Assembly: GCF_014353015.1 (NCBI RefSeq)
Contig: NZ_CP060704.1
Coordinates: forward strand, 2,195,001-2,259,000
Length of the DNA: 64,000 nucleotides
Direction of reading: 5' to 3'
Origin: Chitinimonas koreensis
GTDB taxonomy: Bacteria > Pseudomonadota > Gammaproteobacteria > Burkholderiales > Chitinimonadaceae
Part shown: positions 10,079 through 23,200 of the stretch, in pieces
Numbering within the stretch: position 1 is the stretch's first letter
Layout: each line of letters opens with the position of its first letter
Program-made: the position numbers and the translations under genes
The notes under the pieces: generated by a model
Seen by the model: only the letters and a program-made list of their open reading frames with translations
Database searches by the model: none
What the model was told of the DNA's origin: nothing

Positions 10079-11374
10079 ATGACTCGCAAGAGCAAGCTGT
10101 TTGCTGCCCTGGTGGCGGCGTTCGCGGCGCAGGCCGGCATGGCTGCATCTGTTGACTATCATGGCTACATCCGAAGCGGTTCGGGCGGCAATTCCGAAGG
10201 CGGCAAGGAAGCCTGCTTCCGCATCAACGCACCGGCCATGGCCGGCGTGGTCGGTGGTGCCGGCCGCCTGGGCAACGAGTGCGACACCTACGGCGAGCTG
10301 GCCTTCGACGCCGCCATGGGCGAAGCCGGCGGCGTGAACTTCAAGCTGCACACCATGCTGGCCTTCGGTACCCAGCAGACCGGCGACTGGGAGCAGAACA
10401 CCCCGTCCTGGCGCCAGGCATGGATCGAAGCCGGCAACGTCGGCCGCGGCGCGCTCGAGAACGCCACGATCTGGGCCGGTAAGCGCTACTACCGCCGCGC
10501 CGACGTGCACATCGTCGACTTCTTCACCTCGGAAGTGACCGGCCCCGGCGCCGGTATCGAGAACATCGACGTCGGCTTCGCCAAGCTGTCCTACGCGCTG
10601 TTCCGCAACAACTCGCAGGACTGGAGCGACAAGCCGATCGGCGGCTACAACCCGCAAGTCGGCGACAACGGCAAGAAGTCGTTCTCCGACCACGACATCC
10701 GCCTGGAAGGCATCAACGTCGGCTTCGGCTCGCTGGGCTTCCAGACCAACTTCGTGCAGAAGAACCTCGACGACGACGAAGCGAGCATCCAGGGCAAGAA
10801 CGGCTGGGCCTTCGACGTGAACCACTTCGTCAGCGACCCGGTCGGCCTCGGCGGCTTCAACCGCCTGGACTTCCAGATCGCCCGCGACGGCGCCAACCTC
10901 AACGGCACCGCCAAGAACTGGACCAGCAACTCGGACAAGTACCGCGCCTGGCGCCTGGTCGAACACATGGTGTTCGAGCCCAAGAACAGCGCCTGGAACG
11001 GTGCCGTGTTCGTCGGCTACGGCCAGGAAGCCTACGGCGACGCCGACTACAGCAAGTCGTTCAGCCTGGTCGCCCGTCCGATCTTCCACTTCAACGACGC
11101 CTACAGCATCGCCTTCGAGGCCGGCACCACGCGTGTCAAGCCCGCCACCGGCGATCGCTACTACCTGAACAAGTTCACCGTCGCCCCGCAGATCTCGATG
11201 GGCAAGGGCTTCTGGGCCCGTCCGGTGATCCGTGCCTACTACACCTACGCCAACTGGAACGACGCCGCCGGCAACCCGGTCTGCACCGGTCGTGACTGCG
11301 GCGTGCCGATGACGGGCTTCGCCGGCAAGACCAACGGCTCGTCCTACGGCGTGCAGATGGAAACCTGGTGGTAA
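10079..11374 (+). CDS. lamB: LamB-type maltoporin
   Basis: Outer-membrane sugar porin, probably for maltodextrins. A 22-residue signal peptide ends in GMA. The mature protein opens with VDYHGYIRSGSG, as in LamB, and keeps family stretches such as RLGNECDTYGEL, IWAGKRYYRRADVHIVDFF and GPGAGIENIDVGF. Its end, YGVQMETWW, is the usual aromatic terminal beta-strand. The 431-residue length fits the 18-strand porin family. The start at 10079 has a strong GGAGAGGAG site. It heads the maltodextrin block and is followed by an inverted-repeat element before the glucosidase. Confidence 0.93.
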   Translation: MTRKSKLFAALVAAFAAQAGMAASVDYHGYIRSGSGGNSEGGKEACFRINAPAMAGVVGGAGRLGNECDTYGELAFDAAMGEAGGVNFKLHTMLAFGTQQTGDWEQNTPSWRQAWIEAGNVGRGALENATIWAGKRYYRRADVHIVDFFTSEVTGPGAGIENIDVGFAKLSYALFRNNSQDWSDKPIGGYNPQVGDNGKKSFSDHDIRLEGINVGFGSLGFQTNFVQKNLDDDEASIQGKNGWAFDVNHFVSDPVGLGGFNRLDFQIARDGANLNGTAKNWTSNSDKYRAWRLVEHMVFEPKNSAWNGAVFVGYGQEAYGDADYSKSFSLVARPIFHFNDAYSIAFEAGTTRVKPATGDRYYLNKFTVAPQISMGKGFWARPVIRAYYTYANWNDAAGNPVCTGRDCGVPMTGFAGKTNGSSYGVQMETWW

Positions 11375-11398
11375 ATCGGTCGGGCTATCGCCCAACCG

Positions 11399-11564
11399 TG
11401 TGAAAAGTGAAACGTGAATGGTGAAGCGTGGCGCACTGCCACGCTTCGCTGCCGCCCTGCGCGGCATCGCGTTTCATGAGATCGAGCGATCGGAGGTGAA
11501 GCGTGGAAGGTGGCCGTGCGCCACGTTTCACGTTTCACCGCCGCGCAGCGGCATCACGTTTCAC
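11399..11564. repeat. GTGAAACGTGAAA-ended inverted-repeat element, copy 1
   Basis: The left end carries GTGAAAAGTGAAACGTGAA and the right end CACGTTTCACGTTTCACC with ATCACGTTTCAC, its inverted complement, so the unit is bounded by inverted repeats. Bases 11517-11564 are identical over 48 bases to 51896-51943. The element ends 14 bases before the start codon of the alpha-glucosidase, the same spacing as in the copy before zipA. Confidence 0.75.
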
Positions 11565-11578
11565 TGGCTTTTCATTCC

Positions 11579-13246
11579 ATGACCTCCAAAAAGCACTCCC
11601 CCGATTCCGAATGGTGGCGCGGTGGCGTCATCTATCAGATCTATCCGCGCAGCTTCGCCGACAGCAACGGCGACGGCGTAGGCGACATTCCCGGCATCAT
11701 CGAGCGGCTGCCCTACGTGGCCAGCCTCGGCGTCGACGCGATCTGGATCTCGCCCTTCTTCAAGTCGCCGATGAAGGACTTCGGCTACGACGTGTCGGAC
11801 TACTGCGACGTCGATCCGCTGTTCGGCGACCTGGCCGCCTTCGACAAGCTGGTGGCGCGCGCCCATGAGCTCGGTCTCAAGGTGATGATCGACCAGGTGC
11901 TGAGCCACTGCTCGGATCAGCACGCCTGGTTCAAGGAAAGCCGGCAGAGCCGCGACAATCCCAAGGCCGACTGGTTCGTCTGGGCCGATCCGCAGCCGGA
12001 CGGCACGCCGCCCAACAACTGGCTGTCGGTGTTCGGCGGTTCGGCCTGGCAATGGGAGTCGCGCCGCAAGCAGTATTTCCTGCACAACTTCCTGGCCTCG
12101 CAGCCGGACCTGAATTTCCACAATCCTGCGGTGCAGGACGCCATGCTCGCCTCGATCCGCTTCTGGCTCGAGCGCGGCGTCGACGGCTTCCGCTTCGACG
12201 CCTGCAACTTCCATTTCCACGACCGCAAGCTGCGTGCCAATCCGCCGGCCGCCGCGCGCGATTCGAAGACCGTCAGCGCCGACAATCCCTACGGCCTGCA
12301 GTCGCACAAGTACGACAAGACCCAGCCCGAGAACCTGGCCTTCCTGCAGCGCGTGCGCGTGCTGCTCGACCAGTACGGCGCGGCCTCGGTCGGCGAGGTC
12401 GGCGACGACGATTCGCTCAAGACCATGGCGCAGTACACCTCGGGCGGCGACAAGCTGCACATGGCCTACAGCTTCAACCTGCTGACGCCCGACGGCTCGG
12501 CCGGCTATATCCGCCGCCAGGTCGAGGAGCTCGAGCAGCGGCTGAAGAAGACCGGCAGGAAGATGGGCGCCGAGGGCTGGGGCTGCTGGAGCATCGGCAA
12601 CCACGACGTGCAGCGCGTGCTGACGCGCTGGCGCAAAGAGGCCGAGCCGGCCGACGACCTGCGCCGCGCCAAGCTCCTCCTGGCCATGTCGGCCAGCCTC
12701 AAGGGCAGCCTGTGCATCTACCAGGGCGAGGAACTGGCGCTGACCGAGGCCGACATCCCGTTCGAACAGCTGCAGGACCCGTACGGCATCGCCTTCTGGC
12801 CCGAATTCAAGGGCCGCGACGGTTGCCGCACGCCGATGCCGTGGCAGGCCAAGGCCAGGCACGGCGGCTTCTCGACCGGCAAGCCCTGGCTGCCGCTGCC
12901 CAAGGAGCACCTGGCGCGCGCGGCCGACCAGCAGGAGAACGACGCGGCCTCGCCGCTGAACTTCTACCGCCGCTTCCTCAGCTGGCGCAGCCGCCAGGCC
13001 GTGCTCAAGGTCGGCGACATCGACTTCGTCAAGGCCGACGAGCCGCTGCTGGTGTTCACCCGCACGCACGGCAAGGAAACCTGGCTGTGCGCCTTCAACC
13101 TCGGCGCCGCGGCGGTCGAACTGAAGCTGCCCAAGGCGCTGCGTTCGGCGCGGCCGTTCGAAGGCCACGGCCTCGAAGGCGGCCGCATCGACGAGCAGGG
13201 CCGGCTGCACCTGGCCGGCTACGGCGGGCTGTTCGCACGAGTCTGA
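11579..13246 (+). CDS. GH13 alpha-glucosidase (maltodextrin hydrolase)
   Basis: A 555-residue glycoside hydrolase family 13 enzyme. No signal peptide is visible, so it should act in the cytoplasm on imported maltodextrins, releasing glucose for Glk. Catalytic residues are in place: nucleophile Asp207 in GFRFDACN, acid/base Glu273 in VGEVGDD, and the transition-state Asp343 in IGNHDVQR. The N-terminal WWRGGVIYQIYPRSF and DGVGDIPGI stretches are typical of the oligo-1,6-glucosidase/alpha-glucosidase subgroup. Substrate preference (alpha-1,4 or alpha-1,6) cannot be settled by eye. No Shine-Dalgarno is seen before the ATG, because a repeat element runs to within 14 bases of it. malK follows after 110 bases. 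Confidence 0.93.
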   Translation: MTSKKHSPDSEWWRGGVIYQIYPRSFADSNGDGVGDIPGIIERLPYVASLGVDAIWISPFFKSPMKDFGYDVSDYCDVDPLFGDLAAFDKLVARAHELGLKVMIDQVLSHCSDQHAWFKESRQSRDNPKADWFVWADPQPDGTPPNNWLSVFGGSAWQWESRRKQYFLHNFLASQPDLNFHNPAVQDAMLASIRFWLERGVDGFRFDACNFHFHDRKLRANPPAAARDSKTVSADNPYGLQSHKYDKTQPENLAFLQRVRVLLDQYGAASVGEVGDDDSLKTMAQYTSGGDKLHMAYSFNLLTPDGSAGYIRRQVEELEQRLKKTGRKMGAEGWGCWSIGNHDVQRVLTRWRKEAEPADDLRRAKLLLAMSASLKGSLCIYQGEELALTEADIPFEQLQDPYGIAFWPEFKGRDGCRTPMPWQAKARHGGFSTGKPWLPLPKEHLARAADQQENDAASPLNFYRRFLSWRSRQAVLKVGDIDFVKADEPLLVFTRTHGKETWLCAFNLGAAAVELKLPKALRSARPFEGHGLEGGRIDEQGRLHLAGYGGLFARV

Positions 13247-13356
13247 TCGACCCGATGCCGTTGCGGTAAGGTATGCGACCAGCATTCCTTGCCTCGACGG
13301 CATCCAGTACCCGCCCCGGCGAGGGCGGGACGCAACCAACACGGAGCAGAGCAAAC

Positions 13357-14451
<1,095 letters not shown>

Positions 14452-14518
14452 TCACCGGCGGGCCTCGCACCCTGCCGGGACTGCTGTACCACCAAACCAC
14501 AATACGAATGGAGTGATC

Positions 14519-15697
<1,179 letters not shown>

Positions 15698-15761
15698 GCA
15701 GTCAGCAGTCGCAGCAAGGCCGCCGTCCCGCAGGGGAGGGCGGCCGGCCTTCCGCGAGGGA

Positions 15762-15867
15762 GGCCTTTTCCGAGCGGGTTGACCGGCCCGGCACATGCCG
15801 CCGCAGTAAGTCGGGTTCGTAGGCCCGTGGCCCCGGCCGCCGCCAGGCCAGCCCGCTCGGAAAAGCC
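15762..15867. repeat. Long inverted repeat between malE and malF
   Basis: Bases 15762-15781 (core CTTTTCCGAGCGGG) and 15849-15867 (its complement) can pair over about 18 positions around a GC-rich middle that has further pairing. It lies in the 207-base malE-malF gap. In E. coli a REP hairpin at the same place protects malE mRNA, so a similar role is plausible here. Confidence 0.65.
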
Positions 15868-15904
15868 ACACATATAAAAACGCAACGAGACCGAGACCAA
15901 AGCA

Positions 15905-17425
15905 ATGACGCGCAAGCTGGAACACTGGGTATTGCTCGCGCTGGCGGGCATCCTCCTGCTGGCAGGGCTCTACCTGACCTTCAAGATGTACGCCGCCGGG
16001 CAGCCGGTGCTGGCGGTGATCTGCCTCGGCATCCTCGGCTTCGCCGTGTTCGTCTACAGCTCCGGCCGGGCCTACGCCTACCGCTACCTGTTCCCGGGGC
16101 TCTTGGCGGCCATCGTGTTCGTGCTGTTCCCGCTGATCTACACCTTCGCCATCGGCTTCACCAACTACAGCTCGAAGAACCTGCTGAGCTACGAGCGGGC
16201 GCGCCAGTACTTCCTCGACGAGACCTTCACCGTCGAGGGCGAGCGCTACGCCTTCACGCTGCATGCCGACGGCGAGGCTTACCGCATCCGGCTCGAGAAC
16301 GACAACGGCGACGTGTTCGTCACGCCTTCGCTGGCGCTCAAGCAGGCCGCGCCGCTGACGGTGACCGCCAAGCGCGTCGAGCCGAGCGACGCGCCCTTGG
16401 GCGAGCCGGCCGAGATCAAGACGCTGATCCAGAACCTCAAGGTGCTCAAGCTGGTGAAGGTGAAGCTGCCGAGCGGGCTGGAGGCCAGCGCGGCCGGCCT
16501 GCGCGAGTTCGCGCCGGTGCAGAAGCTCTATGTCGCCAATGCCGACGGCTCGTTCACCAACAAGCAGGACGGCACGGTGCTCAAGCCCAACTTCACCACC
16601 GGCTTCTTCGAATCGGCCGGCGAAGCGGTGCAGCCGGGCTTCAAGGTCGGCGTCGGCGTCGACAACTTCAAGCGCATCTTCAGCGAGCGCTCGTTCAGCG
16701 AGCCTTTCCTGCGCATCTTCGGCTGGACCGTGGTGTTCGCCGGCCTGACCGTGGTGTTCACCTTCGCCGTCGGCGTGGTGCTGGCGGTGGTGCTGAACTG
16801 GGAAGCGCTGCGCTTCCGCGCCGTCTACCGCGTGTTCCTGTTCCTGCCCTACGCGGTGCCGGGCTTCATCTCGATCCTGGTGTTCAAGGGCCTGTTCAGC
16901 GAGAACTCGGGCGAGATCAACCTGATCCTGAGCCAGTTGCTGGGCATCAAGCCGAACTGGTTCACCGATCCGTTCCTGGCCAAGGTGATGATCCTGATCG
17001 TCAATACCTGGCTCGGCTACCCGTACATGATGGTGCTGTGCATGGGCCTGATCAAAGCGATCCCGGCCGACCTGTACGAGGCCTCGGCGATCGCCGGCGC
17101 GGGGCCGCTGACCAACTTCTTCAAGATCACGCTGCCCTTGATCGCGCGGCCGATCACGCCGCTGCTGATTTCCGCGTTCGCCTTCAATTTCAACAACTTC
17201 GTGCTGATCGCGCTGCTGACCAACGGCCGGCCCGACTTCCTCGACACCACGGTGCCGGCGGGGACCACCGACCTCCTGGTGTCCTACACCTACCGCATCG
17301 CCTTCCAGGATTCGGGCCAGAACTTCGGCCTCGCGGCCGCCATCTCGACGGTGATCTTCGTGATGGTCGCCATCCTCTCGCTCGTCAATCTGCGGCTCAC
17401 CAAAGTGAACGCGGAAAGCCGCTGA
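15905..17425 (+). CDS. malF: Maltose/maltodextrin ABC transporter permease MalF
   Basis: Inner-membrane permease of 506 residues, close to E. coli MalF. Two hydrophobic helices and a third near residues 60-80 (YLFPGLLAAIVFVLFPLIY) precede a large periplasmic loop of roughly 185 residues, the MalF hallmark that contacts MalE. The binding-protein-dependent transport core follows. The EAA loop, EASAIAGAGPLTNFFKITLP, is present at about residues 395-415 and would dock on MalK. The C-terminal segment LLVSYTYRIAFQDSGQ is conserved in MalF. Confidence 0.96.
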   Translation: MTRKLEHWVLLALAGILLLAGLYLTFKMYAAGQPVLAVICLGILGFAVFVYSSGRAYAYRYLFPGLLAAIVFVLFPLIYTFAIGFTNYSSKNLLSYERARQYFLDETFTVEGERYAFTLHADGEAYRIRLENDNGDVFVTPSLALKQAAPLTVTAKRVEPSDAPLGEPAEIKTLIQNLKVLKLVKVKLPSGLEASAAGLREFAPVQKLYVANADGSFTNKQDGTVLKPNFTTGFFESAGEAVQPGFKVGVGVDNFKRIFSERSFSEPFLRIFGWTVVFAGLTVVFTFAVGVVLAVVLNWEALRFRAVYRVFLFLPYAVPGFISILVFKGLFSENSGEINLILSQLLGIKPNWFTDPFLAKVMILIVNTWLGYPYMMVLCMGLIKAIPADLYEASAIAGAGPLTNFFKITLPLIARPITPLLISAFAFNFNNFVLIALLTNGRPDFLDTTVPAGTTDLLVSYTYRIAFQDSGQNFGLAAAISTVIFVMVAILSLVNLRLTKVNAESR

Positions 17426-17455
17426 GCCATGCATCGGATATCAATCTGCAGGGCA

Positions 17456-17609
17456 GGCACCCGGCAAAGCCGGGCGCTCGAAGGAAGAGTCAGCTCTACC
17501 GCTGGCTTGCTCATCCAATCCGACTCCCCCCGCCCTCGCCGCCCTGGGGTCCCTGCAAAGTCACAGACTTTGCGGGGTGGGCAAGAGGGAGCCTCGCTGC
17601 GCTCGAGCG
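17456..17609. repeat. Bipartite palindromic element (type C), malF-malG gap
   Basis: Part one is the hairpin ACCCGGCAAAGCCGGGCGC. After about 55 bases comes part two, ACTCCCCCCGCCCTCGCCGCC, ending in GAGGGAGCCTCGCTGCGCTC. Here the second part carries an extra insert with a TGCAAAGTC/GACTTTGCGG hairpin. Seven related copies occur in the window in both orientations, all between genes. Confidence 0.7.
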
Positions 17610-17642
17610 TGGCTGCCTCGACCGTCGCATAAGGAAATCGCC

Positions 17643-18533
17643 ATGGCCGTCGTCCTCGACAAATCGCACCGCTGGCGCGTGATCGCCGCCCATCTCGGAC
17701 TGATCAGCTTCATCTCGCTGATCATGTTCCCCTTTCTGATGATCCTGCTGATCAGCCTTCGGCCCGGCAACTTCGCCACCGGCGACCTGATCCCGTCGCA
17801 GATCAGCCTGGAGCACTGGAAGCTGGCACTCGGCATGTCCTACCAGGGGCCAGACGGCCAGCTGGTCACGCCGGAATTCCCGGTGCTCCTGTGGCTGTGG
17901 AACTCGATCAAGATCGCCGCCATCTCGGGCTTCATCGGCCTGGTGCTGTCGACCACCTGCGCCTACGCCTTCGCCCGCATGCGCTTCGTGTTCAAGGCGC
18001 AGCTGATCAACAGCCTGCTGCTGATGCAGATGTTCCCGACCGTGCTGGCGCTGGTGGCGATCTACGCGATCTTCGACCAGATCGGCAACTACGTGCCCTG
18101 GCTCGGCATCGACACCCACGGCGGCCTGATCCTGGCCTACACCGGCGGCATCGCGCTGCATATCTGGACCATCAAGGGCTACTTCGACACGATCCCGGTC
18201 GAGATCGAGGAGGCCGCCAAGGTCGACGGCGCGACGCCGTTCCAGGCCTTCCGCCACGTGCTGCTGCCGATGGCGGTGCCGATCCTGATGGTGGTGTTCC
18301 TGCTGGCCTTCATCCAGGGAATCATCGAGTACCCGATCGCCTCGGTGCTGCTCAAGGAGCAGAACCAGCTGACGCTGGCGGTCGGCTCCAAGATGTTCCT
18401 CTACGAGCAGAAATACCTGTGGGGCGACTTCGCCGCGGCGGCCATCCTGTCGGGCCTGCCGATCACCGTGGTGTTCCTCCTGGCGCAGAAATGGATGATC
18501 TCGGGCCTGACCGCCGGCGGCGTGAAAGGCTGA
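17643..18533 (+). CDS. malG: Maltose/maltodextrin ABC transporter permease MalG
   Basis: Second inner-membrane permease of the importer, 296 residues, the same length as E. coli MalG. Six hydrophobic segments are apparent, starting with HLGLISFISLIMFPFLMILL. The EAA loop EIEEAAKVDGATPFQAFRHV is an excellent match to the motif that contacts MalK. The start at 17643 follows AAGGAAATCGCC. Upstream residues in the same frame translate a repeat element and are excluded. It completes a malKEFG set. Confidence 0.96.
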   Translation: MAVVLDKSHRWRVIAAHLGLISFISLIMFPFLMILLISLRPGNFATGDLIPSQISLEHWKLALGMSYQGPDGQLVTPEFPVLLWLWNSIKIAAISGFIGLVLSTTCAYAFARMRFVFKAQLINSLLLMQMFPTVLALVAIYAIFDQIGNYVPWLGIDTHGGLILAYTGGIALHIWTIKGYFDTIPVEIEEAAKVDGATPFQAFRHVLLPMAVPILMVVFLLAFIQGIIEYPIASVLLKEQNQLTLAVGSKMFLYEQKYLWGDFAAAAILSGLPITVVFLLAQKWMISGLTAGGVKG

Positions 18534-18558
18534 CCCGGCGCGGCTGGCCGGAAGCACC

Positions 18559-18627
18559 GTAGGAGCGGCTTCAGCCGCGAATGCTTCCGATCCACCCTGG
18601 CCATTCGCGGCTGAAGCCGCTCCTACG
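18559..18627. repeat. Paired REP element (type A) after malG
   Basis: GTAGGAGCGGCTTCAGCCGC and its inverted complement face each other with about 25 bases between. This family of GTAGGAGCGGCTTCAGCCGCGAATG units also occurs at 20,939, 37,652 and 57,371. It probably folds into a strong 3' hairpin on the mal transcript. Confidence 0.8.
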
Positions 18628-18696
18628 GGGCGGGTCACGGCGCCATCCGGCCGAAGTTCGAAAACGGATGCTTAAACCAACAACGGAGTGATGACC

Positions 18697-19128
18697 ATGA
18701 CGAGCAAGCGTTCCTTCCTCAAGACCCTGCTGGCCGCCGTGCTGCTGGCCGCCGTGCCGGCCTTCGCCGCGCCGCCCGAGGGCTTCGTCGACCTGCATTA
18801 CCACCGCCCCGACGGCAAGTACGACAAGTGGGGCCTGCACGCCTGGAAGCGCGCGCCGGGCGCCAGCGACCAGCCGCTCGACGGCGTGAGTTGGTTCTCG
18901 CCGCTCAAGCCCGACGGCCAGGACGACTTCGGCGTCTACTGGCGGCTGGCGATCAAGGATTTCGGTAGTACGGCGACGGTGAACTACATCATCCACAAGG
19001 GCGATACCAAGGATCAGAAGGGCAAGGACCAGGCCTTCGACACCAAGGAGATCAAGGAAGCCTGGGTGGTGTCGGGCGACGCCAACATCTACAAGAGCAA
19101 GGAAGAAGCGCTGGCTGCCGCGAAGTAG
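18697..19128 (+). CDS. Secreted stand-alone CBM41/pullulanase-associated domain protein
   Basis: A 143-residue exported protein. After a signal peptide ending in AFA, almost the whole mature chain resembles one pullulanase-associated domain (PUD, carbohydrate-binding module 41): DLHYHRPDGKYDKWGLHAW, then DDFGVYWRLAI, then NYIIHKGDTKD. In known proteins this module sits in front of GH13 pullulanases and binds alpha-glucans through the conserved His-Tyr/Trp face. Here no catalytic domain is attached. It lies between malG and a lipoprotein alpha-amylase, so it may concentrate starch or maltodextrin for that enzyme. The ATG at 18697 is eight bases after GGAG and is preferred over the GTG and ATG just upstream. 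A good intrinsic terminator follows. Confidence 0.8.
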   Translation: MTSKRSFLKTLLAAVLLAAVPAFAAPPEGFVDLHYHRPDGKYDKWGLHAWKRAPGASDQPLDGVSWFSPLKPDGQDDFGVYWRLAIKDFGSTATVNYIIHKGDTKDQKGKDQAFDTKEIKEAWVVSGDANIYKSKEEALAAAK

Positions 19129-19144
19129 TCCGGCCGCCGCTCCG

Positions 19145-19170
19145 GGGTGGGCTCGGCCCACCCTTTTTAT
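19145..19170 (+). terminator. Rho-independent terminator
   Basis: A perfect 8-bp stem (GGGTGGGC / GCCCACCC) with loop TCG is followed by TTTTTAT. It begins 16 bases after the stop of the CBM41 gene and overlaps the leader of the amylase gene. Confidence 0.85.
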
Positions 19171-19185
19171 CGCCTCGAGATGCCC

Positions 19186-20904
<1,719 letters not shown>

Positions 20905-20938
20905 CCGGGAAGCGCGGCCGGCCGAAACGGATGCGCCT

Positions 20939-21008
20939 GTAGGAGCGGCTTCAGCCGCGAATGGCCGGCGCATCACGGATCGCCATTCGCGGCTGAAGCC
21001 GCTCCTAC
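20939..21008. repeat. Paired REP element (type A) after the amylase gene
   Basis: GTAGGAGCGGCTTCAGCCGC and its inverted complement are separated by about 25 bases, almost identical to the pair at 18,559. Confidence 0.8.
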
Positions 21009-21066
21009 GGTGACGTAACCCACAGCCGCGGCGCGCACCGATTCGAATCACGATGGAAAACGGAAC

Positions 21067-21939
<873 letters not shown>

Positions 21940-21941
21940 AG

Positions 21942-21967
21942 CCGGCCGGCGCCGCGGCGCCGGCCGG
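21942..21967. terminator. Perfect GC palindrome after the aldo/keto reductase
   Basis: Bases 21942-21954 (CCGGCCGGCGCCG) and 21955-21967 are exact inverted complements, beginning three bases after the stop codon. There is no T-run, so it may be an mRNA-stabilising hairpin or a factor-dependent stop rather than a classical intrinsic terminator. Confidence 0.5.
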
Positions 21968-22072
21968 GTTCGCAGGATTTCGGAGTGAAGCGGCCCGCAG
22001 AGGCCAAGACGAATACAAGCAGAGCGCCCATACGGCGCCGCAACTCAATCCAGGCACCATTAGGAGCAAGCC

Positions 22073-23086
22073 ATGACCATCCGCATCGCCATCAACGGCT
22101 ACGGCCGCATCGGCCGCAACGTGTTGCGCGGCCTCTACGAGAACAACCGGCGCGACGAGTTCGAGATCGTCGCCATCAACAACCTCGGCGAGATCGAGGT
22201 GAACGCCCACCTGACCGAGTACGACACCGTGCACGGCAAGTTCCGCGCCGACGTCGGCTACGAAGGCGAGCACCTGCTGGTCAACGGCGACCGCATCCGC
22301 TACCTCAGCGTGCGCGACCCGGCCCAGCTGCCGTGGGCCGACCTCGGCGTCGACGTGGTGTTCGAGTGCACCGGCCTCTTTACCAGCAAGGCCAAGGCCT
22401 CGGCCCACCTGGCGGCCGGCGCCAGGAAGGTGATCATCTCGGCGCCCGGCGGCGACGACGTCGATGCCACCGTGGTGTTCGGCGTCAACGAGGGCAGCCT
22501 CAAGGCCGAGCACACCGTGATCTCCAACGCCAGCTGCACCACCAACTGCCTGGCCCCGCTGGTCGCCCCGCTGCACGCCGCGCTCGGCGTCGAGATGGGC
22601 CTGATGACCACGGTGCACAGCTATACCAACGACCAGGTGCTGACCGACCTCTACCATAGCGACCTGCGCCGCGCGCGCTCGGCCACCATGTCGATGATCC
22701 CGACCAAGACCGGCGCCGCCGCCGCGATCGGCCTGGTGATCCCCGAACTGGCCGGCAAGCTCGACGGCCTGGCGGTGCGCGTGCCGACCATCAACGTCTC
22801 GCTGGTCGACCTGGTGTTCACCGCCGGCCGCGACACCAGCGTGGCCGAGGTGAACGAGATCGTGAAGGCGGCCGCGGCCCAGTCGCGCGGCGGCGTGCTG
22901 ACCTACAACACCAAGCCGCTGGTGTCGGTCGACTTCAATCACAACCCGGCCTCGTCGAACTTCGACGCCACCCAGACCAAGGTCAGCAACAAGCGCCTGG
23001 TCAAGGTGATGGCGTGGTACGACAACGAGTGGGGTTTCTCCAACCGCATGCTCGATACCTGCAAGGCGCTCGTGAACGCGCGCTAG
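22073..23086 (+). CDS. gap: Glyceraldehyde-3-phosphate dehydrogenase, type I
   Basis: Converts glyceraldehyde 3-phosphate to 1,3-bisphosphoglycerate. The 337-residue protein has the nucleotide loop NGYGRIGRN, the catalytic SNASCTTNC motif with Cys155, the general-base His in TTVHSYTNDQ, and the C-terminal WYDNEWGFSNRM. The ATG follows TAGGAGCAAGCC. At the position where NAD-specific enzymes carry an Asp after VAIN, this protein has Asn37 (AINNLG), which could relax the preference towards NADP. Erythrose-4-phosphate dehydrogenase is a less likely alternative. It would take the C3 product of Eda into lower glycolysis. Confidence 0.94.
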   Translation: MTIRIAINGYGRIGRNVLRGLYENNRRDEFEIVAINNLGEIEVNAHLTEYDTVHGKFRADVGYEGEHLLVNGDRIRYLSVRDPAQLPWADLGVDVVFECTGLFTSKAKASAHLAAGARKVIISAPGGDDVDATVVFGVNEGSLKAEHTVISNASCTTNCLAPLVAPLHAALGVEMGLMTTVHSYTNDQVLTDLYHSDLRRARSATMSMIPTKTGAAAAIGLVIPELAGKLDGLAVRVPTINVSLVDLVFTAGRDTSVAEVNEIVKAAAAQSRGGVLTYNTKPLVSVDFNHNPASSNFDATQTKVSNKRLVKVMAWYDNEWGFSNRMLDTCKALVNAR

Positions 23087-23107
23087 GCCAGGTCGCCCCG
23101 ACCACGA

Positions 23108-23131
23108 CCGCGCGGGCCACGGCCCGCGCGG
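23108..23131. terminator. Strong GC hairpin after gap
   Basis: An 11-bp perfect stem (CCGCGCGGGCC / GGCCCGCGCGG) around AC lies 22 bases after the gap stop. No U-tract follows, so read-through into the second binding-protein gene is possible. Confidence 0.5.
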
Positions 23132-23200
23132 CGTGCAGGTGCCAATCCCGGCACCGAGGCGCCGCAGAGCGCCGATTCCCCGACAACGGAGTGAAGACCG

